Shown: positions 17,548 through 26,167 of the stretch, one piece after another
Layout of the letters: each line of letters begins with the position of its first letter
Position numbering within the stretch: the stretch's first letter is position 1
NCBI GenBank assembly: GCA_013112575.1
Contig: JABFGG010000019.1
Span: 23,226 to 87,225, forward strand
Reading direction: 5' to 3'
DNA: 64,000 nt
DNA from: Chloroflexota bacterium
Lineage (GTDB): Bacteria; Chloroflexota; Anaerolineae; Anaerolineales; UBA11579
Translations under genes and position numbers: made by a program
Notes under the pieces: generated by a model
What the model was told of the DNA's origin: nothing
The model's database searches: none
The model's input: only the letters and a program-made list of their open reading frames with translations

Positions 17548-18042
17548 TCATCTAAGGCTGGCGATAGAAAAGAACAAAATAGCCAGCCCAATGAGGATTG
17601 CTAAACCACCCAACAACACCGATTCGCTGTACCATCCTCTCGGCACCTCTTTTGAAACGAACTCTAATTTGCTCCGCTTCATTTGTCGTTCCCATACCTT
17701 CTCACTGAAGCTGATCAAGTATATTCCGAGGAAGGCAATCGGAAGCCCAATTCCGATACCCAAAATAGCCAAGATAGGATTGCTTAGGAACTCAAGTCTC
17801 AAAATTGAAATAACTTGACTGGGGCCGAAAGTCAATAACAATCCAAATGTTAGCAAGCAGATACCAGTAACTAATACAAATTTCCCTTCTTTTTTAGTGC
17901 TTTGATCCCACGCTTCCGTGCGCCTGACCTCAATTCCTTGGAGGTGATAACTTCGTCTCGTTTGCTCCCAGCGCGCATCGATTCGCTTCGAGTAATAGAG
18001 TTCATAAATAATCGCAAATAAACCAAATATTATTAGGATCAT
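17548..18042 (-). CDS. Unknown membrane protein with four helices
   Basis: A 164-residue protein that I do not recognise. It shows four hydrophobic segments (about residues 1-13, 53-70, 86-110 and 143-162) and a charged loop between the first two. The sequence is consistent with a real integral membrane protein and its codon pattern resembles the neighbours. Its 3' end faces the unknown gene at 17,088-17,540. No functional clue is available. Confidence 0.6.
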   Translation of the reverse strand: MILIIFGLFAIIYELYYSKRIDARWEQTRRSYHLQGIEVRRTEAWDQSTKKEGKFVLVTGICLLTFGLLLTFGPSQVISILRLEFLSNPILAILGIGIGLPIAFLGIYLISFSEKVWERQMKRSKLEFVSKEVPRGWYSESVLLGGLAILIGLAILFFSIASLR

Positions 18043-18079
18043 TGTATTACCTGTGTAAACCCTCTATCAACTTTACATT

Positions 18080-19474
18080 CTAAGAGTTGTCTACTCTTTC
18101 CAAGAAGCGATTCAGTATTAATGGAGTGCGTTCTTTGACTTTCTCCATCAACTCTTCTTCATCGACCCTGGTCAACTTCCGGTCTCGCATAACGATTTCA
18201 CCATTGACCAAAACTGTATTCACATTTGACCCATGCGCAACAGAGGCCGCCCAGTTTATTGGGTCATAGAAGGGGAGGGAATCCAATTCACCTATCGAAA
18301 GCAAAAGGATGTCAGCCTTTTTGCCGACTTCCAAACTGCCAATCTCATCATCCCACATGAGCGCTTCCGCTCCCCCCAGCGTAGCCATTTTGAGAAGAGC
18401 GCGGTCATCGATGAACGCCAGGTCTTCATGATAAGGCAACCCAAAAAGGGCTGTCTGGGCATAGCGCGTGATCGCCATTTGGCGGAACAGGTCGAGACTG
18501 CCGCCCGATGAAAAAGCCCCATCGGTGCCTATTCCAATGCGTAGATCCCTTTCGAGCATCTCTGGGACTTTTGTTGGCCCGCAGAAGGAGAAAGCTATGG
18601 CGGGGCAATGTGCTACTGCAATGTCATATTCTTTATATAAATCTAACTCTGATTGGCTTAAGAGGGCAGAATGCGCTGCTATAACATTTGATTCTAGAAA
18701 GCCCAGTGACTCCAGATAGAAGGCGGGCCTCAGCCCGGATTTCATAATTGCATAGTCCACTTCAGAGGCGTGTTCGGCTAAGTGGATGTGGATACCTGTT
18801 CCCAACTTATCGGCAGTTTGTTTTATGGCTTTGATGGCTTCAGGGCTGCACACCATGATCTCGCGCATGCCCATCCAGGTACGCACCCGCCCATCTGCCT
18901 TACCATTCCATTCCTTGAAGAAGCTTTCCCCCTTGTCGACAATGCCTTCGATTGTGTCCCGCATCTCGATTGGGATATTCTCTATCTCGTCCAGGGTGGA
19001 ACGCGCCAGCACACCACGCAAACCGACCTGTTCTATCGCAGGGGCCATGTTCTCGGGTCTGGGGCCGCCAGGGTCTGCGAAACAGGTTGTTCCCACTTTG
19101 ATCATGTTGGCATATCCTAAAAGCGCGCTTAGATGGATATCCTCATCGGATAGGGAAGCTTCAAAAGGGATAAGGGCATACTGCCAGATGGGGTCCCGCA
19201 GATTCGTTTCGCGGTTTAGATAGGCCATCAAGTTGCGTTCGAATTGTTGGGCTGTGTGGAAGTGGGTATCGATCAGCCCAGGCATAACCACGTGCCCTGT
19301 GGCATCTATGGTTTCAGCCGCATCGTACCCGGTGGCAATCTCTTCGGAGGTCCCGATTGCTACGATATCTGTCCCTTGTACTGCAATCGCTCCACTTTCG
19401 ATGTTCTCGTTTTCATGATTGGAGGTGATGATTGACCCTCCGGTAATGATCTTGTCAACTTGTTGTTTTTCCAT
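18080..19474 (-). CDS. Amidohydrolase (deaminase/chlorohydrolase type)
   Basis: A 464-residue metal-dependent hydrolase of the AtzA/TrzA/MtaD branch of the amidohydrolase superfamily. It shows the metal-binding HxH in GLIDTHFHT, then HLAEH, AHSALL and the Asp in GIGTDGAFSSGG. These are the motifs of single-metal deaminases that act on the ring amino group of purines, S-adenosylhomocysteine or triazines. Substrate cannot be fixed. It lies outside the corrinoid operon, beyond the DUF418 gene, but is a second enzyme of the same superfamily nearby. The start is supported by AGAGGTGAATTC upstream. Confidence 0.82.
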   Translation of the reverse strand: MEKQQVDKIITGGSIITSNHENENIESGAIAVQGTDIVAIGTSEEIATGYDAAETIDATGHVVMPGLIDTHFHTAQQFERNLMAYLNRETNLRDPIWQYALIPFEASLSDEDIHLSALLGYANMIKVGTTCFADPGGPRPENMAPAIEQVGLRGVLARSTLDEIENIPIEMRDTIEGIVDKGESFFKEWNGKADGRVRTWMGMREIMVCSPEAIKAIKQTADKLGTGIHIHLAEHASEVDYAIMKSGLRPAFYLESLGFLESNVIAAHSALLSQSELDLYKEYDIAVAHCPAIAFSFCGPTKVPEMLERDLRIGIGTDGAFSSGGSLDLFRQMAITRYAQTALFGLPYHEDLAFIDDRALLKMATLGGAEALMWDDEIGSLEVGKKADILLLSIGELDSLPFYDPINWAASVAHGSNVNTVLVNGEIVMRDRKLTRVDEEELMEKVKERTPLILNRFLERVDNS

Positions 19475-19531
19475 GAATTCACCTCTTTCTCATTATCCCA
19501 TATTCAATCGAAACAATTTTCCTTGCTCAAT

Positions 19532-19633
19532 ATGAAGGGCGGCATGATGTTTGGTGCCGGCTACTATGAGGGTAGCAATCAGGATGCCTTGATGGACATT
19601 GTCCGAACGTACACCTTTACTTTGTCCAGCTAG
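19532..19633 (+). pseudogene. Possible 3' remnant of a lost gene
   Basis: In the gap before the DUF418 gene, a 33-codon frame (MKGGMMFGAGYYEGSN... ending TFTLSS, TAG at 19631-19633) reads like the end of a real protein: it is open further upstream to the neighbouring gene, with no start signal of its own. Its family is not recognised. It might be a small gene or the tail of a deleted one. Confidence 0.2.
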
Positions 19634-19754
19634 ACGATGTTTACAAGATGTGCTTGTCATAAACTGGATCAAATCAAAATGCTGGATAGAAATTACAAAA
19701 ATATCCAGGCAAGCGATGGAAATACCATCACGCTTTTGCTAAGGAGAAATAATA

Positions 19755-20984
19755 ATGTTACAAGAACAAAGCATGCCAGTTGCACCCAAAGAGCGAATAA
19801 TTGCCCTTGACTTTTTGCGTGGCTTCGCACTGTTGGGCATCTTATTGATGAATATCCAAAGTTTTGCAATGCCCTTTGTTGCCTATTTTAACCCCACAGC
19901 CTATGGTGACCTGACCGGGCTAAATCGCTTGGTTTGGACATTTAGCCATGTTTTGGCTGACAGCAAATTCATGAATATTTTCTCGATATTGTATGGGGCC
20001 GGCATACTGCTCATAACACAGAAACTAGAAGCAAAGGGTTCTCCTTCGGCTGGGCTCCACTACAAGCGCACATTCTGGCTGCTCATCATCGGTTTAGTAC
20101 ATGCATACTTGTTATGGTATGGCGATATTTTGGTGACGTATGCTCTGGTGGCGATGGTTGTATATCTATTTCGAAAATTGTCACCCCGTTGGCTTATCGC
20201 ATTGGGCATACTGACGCTTGCCGTAGGCACTTTCTTGCAGTTGGGGACGGCCGCCGGTATGGCTAGTTTTCCGCCGGAAGTAATGGCTGACTTTCAAAAA
20301 GATTGGATGCCAGACGTAGATACACTTGAGCACGAAGTGGATGCGTATCAAGGTAGCTGGCTTGAGCAAATGGCAGATCGCGTTCCCTCCTCTATTGATA
20401 TGCAAACTGTCGCCCTCCTTTTCTCGGGCTTTTGGCGAGCTGGTGGCTTGATGCTTATCGGCATGGCGCTGTTCAAGTGGGGCGTGCTGACAGCGGAGCG
20501 CTCCGTCAAGTTTTACCTTGGTTTGCTCATTGCTGGATTTGGCTTGGGTATTCCTCTGGTATTGATGGGCATTACTCGTAACTTTGCTGCTGGTTGGTCC
20601 CTAGAATATTCGCGCTTTATCGGAACCCAGTTCAACTATTGGGGCAGCATTGGCGTAAGCCTTGGTTACATAGCTATTATTATGCTCATCGCCAAATCAG
20701 GGCGCTGGGTGCGGGGCATACGGCCATTTGCAAGTGTTGGGCGCATGGCACTCAGTAATTACCTCTTCCAAACTATTTTAGCTACACTGATTTTCTATGG
20801 ATATGGGCTGGGTTTGTTTGGTCAGGTTGAACGTACGGGCCAACTGCTGATTGTTTTCGGCATCTGGACGATACAGCTAATCATCTCACCTATTTGGCTA
20901 CGCTACTTCCGGTTCGGCCCAGCTGAATGGTTGTGGCGTTCATTGACTTACGGAAGATTGCAACCCATGAAAGTACAGACATAA
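19755..20984 (+). CDS. DUF418 family membrane protein
   Basis: A 409-residue multi-pass membrane protein. The opening RIIALDFLRGFALLGILLMNI is the signature of the YeiB/DUF418 family, related to acyltransferase-3-type membrane proteins. The later GGLMLIGMALFKWG and the C-terminal SVGRMALSNYLFQTI plus FGPAEWLWRSLTYG blocks are typical. About ten membrane helices are likely. The role is unknown; a transport or acyl-transfer activity has been proposed for relatives. AAGGAGA before the ATG supports the start. Confidence 0.9.
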   Translation: MLQEQSMPVAPKERIIALDFLRGFALLGILLMNIQSFAMPFVAYFNPTAYGDLTGLNRLVWTFSHVLADSKFMNIFSILYGAGILLITQKLEAKGSPSAGLHYKRTFWLLIIGLVHAYLLWYGDILVTYALVAMVVYLFRKLSPRWLIALGILTLAVGTFLQLGTAAGMASFPPEVMADFQKDWMPDVDTLEHEVDAYQGSWLEQMADRVPSSIDMQTVALLFSGFWRAGGLMLIGMALFKWGVLTAERSVKFYLGLLIAGFGLGIPLVLMGITRNFAAGWSLEYSRFIGTQFNYWGSIGVSLGYIAIIMLIAKSGRWVRGIRPFASVGRMALSNYLFQTILATLIFYGYGLGLFGQVERTGQLLIVFGIWTIQLIISPIWLRYFRFGPAEWLWRSLTYGRLQPMKVQT

Positions 20985-21092
20985 TTCAAGCATTTTCCGA
21001 TCAAGAAGCGCTGTGGAATTGTAGTTTGTCATATAGTTCGGCATTATTTGTATCATAAAGACCAAAAAATCGGACAATATTATTCACAAAGA

Positions 21093-21165
21093 TTGGTGCT
21101 AGCCTACATATCGTCATAAATTTTGGCGCTGACCTACATTTTAATAACCCACATATAGGGGCATA
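21093..21165 (+). repeat. Tandem copies of a TTGGYGCTRRCCTACAT repeat
   Basis: Two direct copies lie exactly 30 bp apart: TTGGTGCTAGCCTACATAT (21093-21111) and TTGGCGCTGACCTACATTT (21123-21141). They sit in a non-coding gap next to the end of the corrinoid operon. The second copy and the bases after it (to 21165, ending in CACATATAGGGG) resemble a copy at 54,679-54,716. Two TCGG-led stretches upstream (21038 and 21070) may belong to the same array. Arrays of short repeats like this occur at ends of some insertion sequences such as IS21 relatives; no transposase is present. Confidence 0.5.
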
Positions 21166-21241
21166 GTACAAGTTATGGTACACCTTCTAGACTCAGGCCT
21201 CACCATCTAAGAGAATTGCAATTAATTCGGAAGCGTTATCC

Positions 21242-22105
21242 TTACTCTGCTTGCCGCTGGCGATAGGCTTTGATCCAACGCATAGCATTGTCATCTTTTC
21301 CCATCGTCAAATCAGCTGCCAAAATAGCTGACCTGACTTCAGTCACCAGTGGGTTTGTAATTGGGCACGTTACACCCGCATGAATGGCCATTGCAATAGA
21401 GGCAGCATTGATATACTTGCGATCAGGTAAACCGAAAGAGATATTGCTGGCTCCCATTGTTATGTTGACCCCAAACTCTTCAATCACCAACTCGATGGTT
21501 TTGAGTGTAATCAATCCGGCTTTGGTATCAGCACCCATCGTCAGTGTTAAAGGGTCGATAATTATATCTTCCGGGGGAATGCCTAGCTTGCCTGCCTGCT
21601 CTATAATTTTTGCGGCTACAGCCAGTCGCCCTTCAGAGGTTTCGGGTATGCCATCATCATCCATGCATAAACCTATAACCGCTGCGCCATGCTCTTTTAC
21701 TGGTGGCAAAACTGCCTTCAATGAGCGTTCTTCACCATTGACTGAGTTGACCAGCGCTTTACCCTCATAGACAGTTAAACCAGCTGCCAATGCATTTGTG
21801 TCGTTGGAGTCAATAGACAGCGGCACATCCGTCACTTCCATCACTGCTTGCAACACTTTGGTAAGTAGCGACGGCTCATCGGCGCCGGGAACGCCGGCAT
21901 TCACGTCGAGCATGTCTGCGCCAGCGGCAACCTGGGCAATCGCATCCTGACGAACAATATCGAAATTGCCTTCAGCCAGAGCGGCTGACACTTTTTTGCG
22001 GCCAGTGGGATTTATGCGTTCACCGATGATTACAGTAGGCATGTCCCGATTGATTTCAACGGTTTTAGTCTTAGATGAGACAATTGTGGTTAGATTTTTA
22101 GACAT
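21242..22105 (-). CDS. Methyltetrahydrofolate:corrinoid methyltransferase (MeTr, pterin-binding)
   Basis: A 287-residue TIM-barrel protein of the pterin-binding/DHPS-like family. Signatures include IIGERINPTGRKK at the start, ADMLDVNAGVPGADEP, SIDSNDTNAL, LVNSVNGEE, IIDPLTLTMG and TMGASNISFGLPDR. This is the pattern of AcsE/MtgA-type enzymes that move a methyl group between a corrinoid protein and tetrahydrofolate. As last gene of the operon it would accept the methyl group from the corrinoid protein at 31,046-31,705 and give methyl-THF. The ribosome-binding site GAGGT precedes the ATG. Confidence 0.93.
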   Translation of the reverse strand: MSKNLTTIVSSKTKTVEINRDMPTVIIGERINPTGRKKVSAALAEGNFDIVRQDAIAQVAAGADMLDVNAGVPGADEPSLLTKVLQAVMEVTDVPLSIDSNDTNALAAGLTVYEGKALVNSVNGEERSLKAVLPPVKEHGAAVIGLCMDDDGIPETSEGRLAVAAKIIEQAGKLGIPPEDIIIDPLTLTMGADTKAGLITLKTIELVIEEFGVNITMGASNISFGLPDRKYINAASIAMAIHAGVTCPITNPLVTEVRSAILAADLTMGKDDNAMRWIKAYRQRQAE

Positions 22106-22146
22106 TTTATTTACCTCACACTAGAATTTGTAGATTAAAGCGTATC

Positions 22147-23634
22147 TTATACCTGGCTAGAAGCAGGCTCAGTTTCCGGCAATGGTTGCTCTAGTGGTCG
22201 GGGCAGTCCTGCTTCTTCTATCAAGCGGGGAACTATTGCTTCCCAATGCACGGCCATGACGTGCAGCCCGTTAATACCTGGCGTGTTTTTTAGCTTCTCA
22301 ATAAGCTCAAGGGCAATCGTTACCCCCTCTTGTTGTTGTCCTTCCTTATCTCCGGCTTCGTCCATCCTTTTAATCAACTCCGGCGGAATGACCACTCCCG
22401 GCACCTCCTCGTCCATAAAGTGAGTTGCCCGTGCACTCTTGAGCGGAATGAGACCAGGTAATAGGTAGACTTTGTTTAGCAGATTGCGCTTATCCAACGC
22501 TTCTAGCCAATCGGTAAAACGATCGTAATCAAAGATTGGTTGGGTTTGGATGAATTGCGCGCCAGCATTTATTTTCTTCTCGGCCCGAATGGCCTCATAT
22601 TTGGGTGGTGCCCCAAAGGGCGAAGCCGCCGCGCCCAGGAAGAATCTGGGTGGTATTTTTATCGTTCTTCCATCAAGGTAGATATCCTCATCACGCATGC
22701 GTCTGAGCATCCACAACATTTGCACGGCATCCATATCAAACTGGTCAGGTTTACTCAACGGGCCGGGGCCAAAACGCTGGTGGTCACCCGTGATACAGAG
22801 GATATTGCGGATACCCAACCCGGCAGCTCCCATCACATCTGACTCGATGACCGTCCGGTTGCGGTCACGAGCTTGAATCTGCATAATGGGTTCAATGCCG
22901 TGGCCCATGCAGATCTTACTGGAAGCGATACTGCTCATCCGGGGTGAGGCCGAAGCGTTGTCCGTAAAATTGGCGGCAGCTACATAGCCTTTAAGCCAAC
23001 CAACTTTTTTGCCAATGATCTCTGTAGAGGCCGTCAGGGGAGGAGCGATCTCTGTGACGGTGGTGAAGGCACCAGTACGAAGATTCGCTTCGAACTGAGA
23101 GATAGGTTCCTCATATTGAGGGGCATGGTATTCTGCATCCCCTTGCCACCAGTCAGGTTGGCGGATTTCTCGGAATAAACCTTCTCTCTCCTCATCAAAT
23201 TTCTGCCGGTCGCGGAAGTAATCCAGTAGTTTGGGGCCGCCACGCTTGCGCCACACCCTAATTACTTCCAACCAGGTTTCACGACCCACGCGATCACCAT
23301 CCATCGGGGCGTTGATTTCCAATAACTTATCTAATTGACCCTTTTTTTCAGCTTTATCGTAAATGACATACCATGTACAAGGACGAGTGGGGTCTACTTC
23401 GCAGGCTTCTGGGGTAGCCCCGCCACACAAGCCGTTGCGCATCCCCTTTGGACAAGTCATTGGGCACACCAGGGCGGTCTCTTGTAGGATACAGTTGCCA
23501 CACATCCGGCAGTCAAACAAGATTCCCTTGGTTACCGCCTCAAAAGCAGTGAAGAGCCCCATTGACAGCGATTCCTTCTCCCGGCTGTAAGGATAAAAGG
23601 GGGGTTGGTAACGTCTAGGCGAAAATAATGGCAT
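22147..23634 (-). CDS. MetV-MetF fusion: methylenetetrahydrofolate reductase with N-terminal Cys-rich domain
   Basis: The protein has 495 residues. The N-terminal part (about 25-175) matches MetV, with cysteines at about residues 42, 45, 48, 57, 61 and 70 (DCRMCGNC, VCPMTCPKG, GLCGG) that probably bind metal or an iron-sulfur cluster. The C-terminal part (about 185-485) is a MTHFR barrel with TEIAPPL, NFTDNASASPRMS, ITGDHQRFGPG and QFIQTQPIFD. In acetogens MetV and MetF are usually separate subunits, here they form one chain. In this operon it probably oxidises methyl-THF to methylene-THF, though the reverse is possible. AGGA upstream supports the ATG at 23,634. Confidence 0.9.
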   Translation of the reverse strand: MPLFSPRRYQPPFYPYSREKESLSMGLFTAFEAVTKGILFDCRMCGNCILQETALVCPMTCPKGMRNGLCGGATPEACEVDPTRPCTWYVIYDKAEKKGQLDKLLEINAPMDGDRVGRETWLEVIRVWRKRGGPKLLDYFRDRQKFDEEREGLFREIRQPDWWQGDAEYHAPQYEEPISQFEANLRTGAFTTVTEIAPPLTASTEIIGKKVGWLKGYVAAANFTDNASASPRMSSIASSKICMGHGIEPIMQIQARDRNRTVIESDVMGAAGLGIRNILCITGDHQRFGPGPLSKPDQFDMDAVQMLWMLRRMRDEDIYLDGRTIKIPPRFFLGAAASPFGAPPKYEAIRAEKKINAGAQFIQTQPIFDYDRFTDWLEALDKRNLLNKVYLLPGLIPLKSARATHFMDEEVPGVVIPPELIKRMDEAGDKEGQQQEGVTIALELIEKLKNTPGINGLHVMAVHWEAIVPRLIEEAGLPRPLEQPLPETEPASSQV

Positions 23635-23668
23635 GGTTTTCCTAAGTTATTAATTTAATCGAAATGAT

Positions 23669-25096
23669 TTAGCTGGCTAATGAAACCCCGGCTCGCTCCA
23701 TCATTTCGATACTAATTCGATTGTGTCTTTCTACAAGCGGTTTAAGTTCAAGCGGCAGAAATTGGCTATCTTTCACAATCACTCGACCATTAATCACTGA
23801 TAACCAGACCTGAGTCGGAGCGCAAGTTATCAGAGAAGCCACCGGATCGGACTGACCGCCCGCGTGTTCCAGGCCATCGACACGGAAAGCTACTATATCG
23901 GCAGCCATGCCCGGAACCAATACGCCAATATCGTTCCGACGAAGCACTTGCGCCCCTCCAATTGTGGCCAATTCCAAGGCCTCGCGGGCTGTGAACCGGT
24001 TGGCACTAGACTCAAAACCGGGCCAGCCGACACGCTGCAACAACATCGCCTGTCTGGCTTCGCCTAATAGATGGTTGCCATCGTTGCTGGCCGACCCATC
24101 GACCCCTAAACCGACTCGGACATTTTTATCAACCATCTCGCGGATAGGGGCAATGCCCGAAGCTAAGATCATATTGCTGTTGGGACAATGACAAACACCT
24201 GAATTCGTTTTTGCCAGCCAATCGATATCTGCTTCGTTAGGGTGAACCATGTGGGCAAACCAGACATCCTCTCCGGCCCAATTGCACCATTCAGCGTACT
24301 CCACCGGGCGTTTACCGAAGGTCTCCAGGCAAAAGCGCTCTTCATCCTTGGTCTCTCCCAAATGGGTATGCAGGTTGACCAAAGGATGCTGCCGCGCAAG
24401 TTCAACCGACTCCCGCATTAAATCTGCCGTAACCTCAAAAAGTGCTGAAGGGGCCAGGCCGATGCGTAACATAGATAAAGGCTCGGGGTCATGAAATGCT
24501 TCAATTAGCCGTATACAATCTTTGATAATATCTGGTTCGCTGTCACAAACGTGGTCAGGAGATAGTCCGCCCTGACTTTCTCCAATGCTAATGCTGCCGC
24601 GGGTGGGATGGAAACGCACCCCAATTTCTTGAGCCGCTCGGATTTCATCATCCATTTTGCTGCCATTAGGGTACATGTAAAGATGGTCGGCTACAGTAGT
24701 GCAGCCGCTTAGCACCAATTCGCTGATGCCAATTTGGGCACTGACATAAACGGCCTCAGGTGTCATTTCAGCCCATATGGGATATAGGAACTTGAGCCAA
24801 TCAAACAGCACTTTTCCTTCCCCGGTGCCAGTGGCACGCGTCAAGGTTTGATACAGGTGATGATGGCAATTGACCAGGCCCGGTAAAACAACACAGCCGC
24901 TGGCATCTATAACCTCATCAAAGCCGTCGCGTGCTATATCAGGACGAGTTTCAGCGATATAGCGATCAACATCTGCGCTGGCACCAACCCATTGAATTTG
25001 GTTGTTTTCGACAAGAACCGCACCATTCCTAATTTCCTCGCGGTTTTCGTTCATCGTTACAAGGACATTTGCATTTTTAATAAGTAGAGTGGACAT
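23669..25096 (-). CDS. 8-oxoguanine deaminase-like amidohydrolase
   Basis: A 475-residue amidohydrolase. Its metal motif reads GLVNCHHHLYQTLTRA, which is the signature of the 8-oxoguanine deaminase and hydroxydechloroatrazine ethylaminohydrolase branch. HTHLGETKDE, FAHMVHP and GLGVDGSASND complete the active site. Enzymes here remove an amino or alkylamino group from a purine-like or triazine ring by hydrolysis. Within this operon, a release of ammonia or methylamine from an imported heterocycle is a sensible guess. The name reflects motif similarity, not proven activity. Confidence 0.85.
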   Translation of the reverse strand: MSTLLIKNANVLVTMNENREEIRNGAVLVENNQIQWVGASADVDRYIAETRPDIARDGFDEVIDASGCVVLPGLVNCHHHLYQTLTRATGTGEGKVLFDWLKFLYPIWAEMTPEAVYVSAQIGISELVLSGCTTVADHLYMYPNGSKMDDEIRAAQEIGVRFHPTRGSISIGESQGGLSPDHVCDSEPDIIKDCIRLIEAFHDPEPLSMLRIGLAPSALFEVTADLMRESVELARQHPLVNLHTHLGETKDEERFCLETFGKRPVEYAEWCNWAGEDVWFAHMVHPNEADIDWLAKTNSGVCHCPNSNMILASGIAPIREMVDKNVRVGLGVDGSASNDGNHLLGEARQAMLLQRVGWPGFESSANRFTAREALELATIGGAQVLRRNDIGVLVPGMAADIVAFRVDGLEHAGGQSDPVASLITCAPTQVWLSVINGRVIVKDSQFLPLELKPLVERHNRISIEMMERAGVSLAS

Positions 25097-25153
25097 TGGT
25101 TTTTTCCGTCAAGATTAGGTCAGTTTGTTTTCTTTGATCGATCACGCTCAAAA

Positions 25154-26125
25154 TCAGGCAGCGCCGAATGTAAGCCCTAACTCGTTCAACCACTTTCGGT
25201 AAGCGATGGCTGTTCGGTCACTACGCAAATGCAGTTCAGCTTGCAAGTCCAAAGGGAGCAGTTCTGGCCGCTGCGATTCCACAATAGGCACATCCTGGGC
25301 AAAAATTTCATCCTGGTATGCTATGAGTTCATCTTCAGGAATATCGTGCCCATAGTTCTGAGCCATCCATATCCAGGCTGTGCTTTCCAAAATATCGTGA
25401 GGCGTTATTGTTAGAAAGATGGAGAAGCGAGGACCGTCAGACTCTTTGGTTAAACAAGCGGTTAGAGGACGATAGGCTCGATAGGTATAGGCCACAGTTT
25501 CACCCTCGCCGGTGCCAAAGGGGTCCGGCTGATAGACACGCACCCCTTTGGATGTAACTCCATCCGGCCCAATTTCTGCCTCGTAATCTTCAATTTCTGG
25601 TTGTCCTCGATCTCCCAAAATCCCTTCGTGAACAAAAGGGAAATGGGCAATATCAAGAAAGTTTTCGATAATGCGCGGACCATTGGCCTTTAGCTTGTAG
25701 GGGCCGCAGGGGATTTTGCGGAATTCTGTGTCATCCCATTCCGGGAGTGGGGGGACATCATGTTCAGGCTCACCCAGAGAAACCCACAGCAAGTTGTACT
25801 GCTCTCTGACTTGATATGATTTCACATGGGCTTTTTCGGAGGGAGTCTGTTCCGGATGGGCTGGCATCTTAATACATTGCCCTTTTGTGTTGTATGTCCA
25901 GCCGTGATAAGGACACTCTAATTTATCCCCTCCCACCACCTTGCCCAGTGAAAGACGTACTCCTCGATGAACACATAAATCCTGCCAGGCTAAAACCTGG
26001 CTATTGACGCGCCACAAAACGAGATCCTGCCCCAGCAATCGAACCGCCTGTATGTCTCCTTCCTTCAAGTCTTCAGACTGCCCAACCACGAGCCAATCGT
26101 CAGTCAGAACAGGATCATCTATCAT
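25154..26125 (-). CDS. Rieske non-heme iron oxygenase (demethylase/ring-hydroxylating type)
   Basis: A 323-residue oxygenase alpha subunit of the vanillate demethylase/NdmA size class. The Rieske [2Fe-2S] site is CVHRG...CPYHGW (Cys and His pairs at about residues 47-71). The mononuclear iron site is ENFLDIAHFPFVHEG (about 148-162). Such enzymes hydroxylate an aromatic ring or oxidatively remove N- or O-methyl groups as formaldehyde. No reductase or ferredoxin gene lies in the operon, so electrons must come from elsewhere. It is preceded by GGAG. Need for oxygen contrasts with the oxygen-sensitive corrinoid enzymes in the same operon. Confidence 0.92.
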   Translation of the reverse strand: MIDDPVLTDDWLVVGQSEDLKEGDIQAVRLLGQDLVLWRVNSQVLAWQDLCVHRGVRLSLGKVVGGDKLECPYHGWTYNTKGQCIKMPAHPEQTPSEKAHVKSYQVREQYNLLWVSLGEPEHDVPPLPEWDDTEFRKIPCGPYKLKANGPRIIENFLDIAHFPFVHEGILGDRGQPEIEDYEAEIGPDGVTSKGVRVYQPDPFGTGEGETVAYTYRAYRPLTACLTKESDGPRFSIFLTITPHDILESTAWIWMAQNYGHDIPEDELIAYQDEIFAQDVPIVESQRPELLPLDLQAELHLRSDRTAIAYRKWLNELGLTFGAA

Positions 26126-26167
26126 TTTTTATCTCCGATACTTTTTGCATTTCTATATGCTTTTCTG

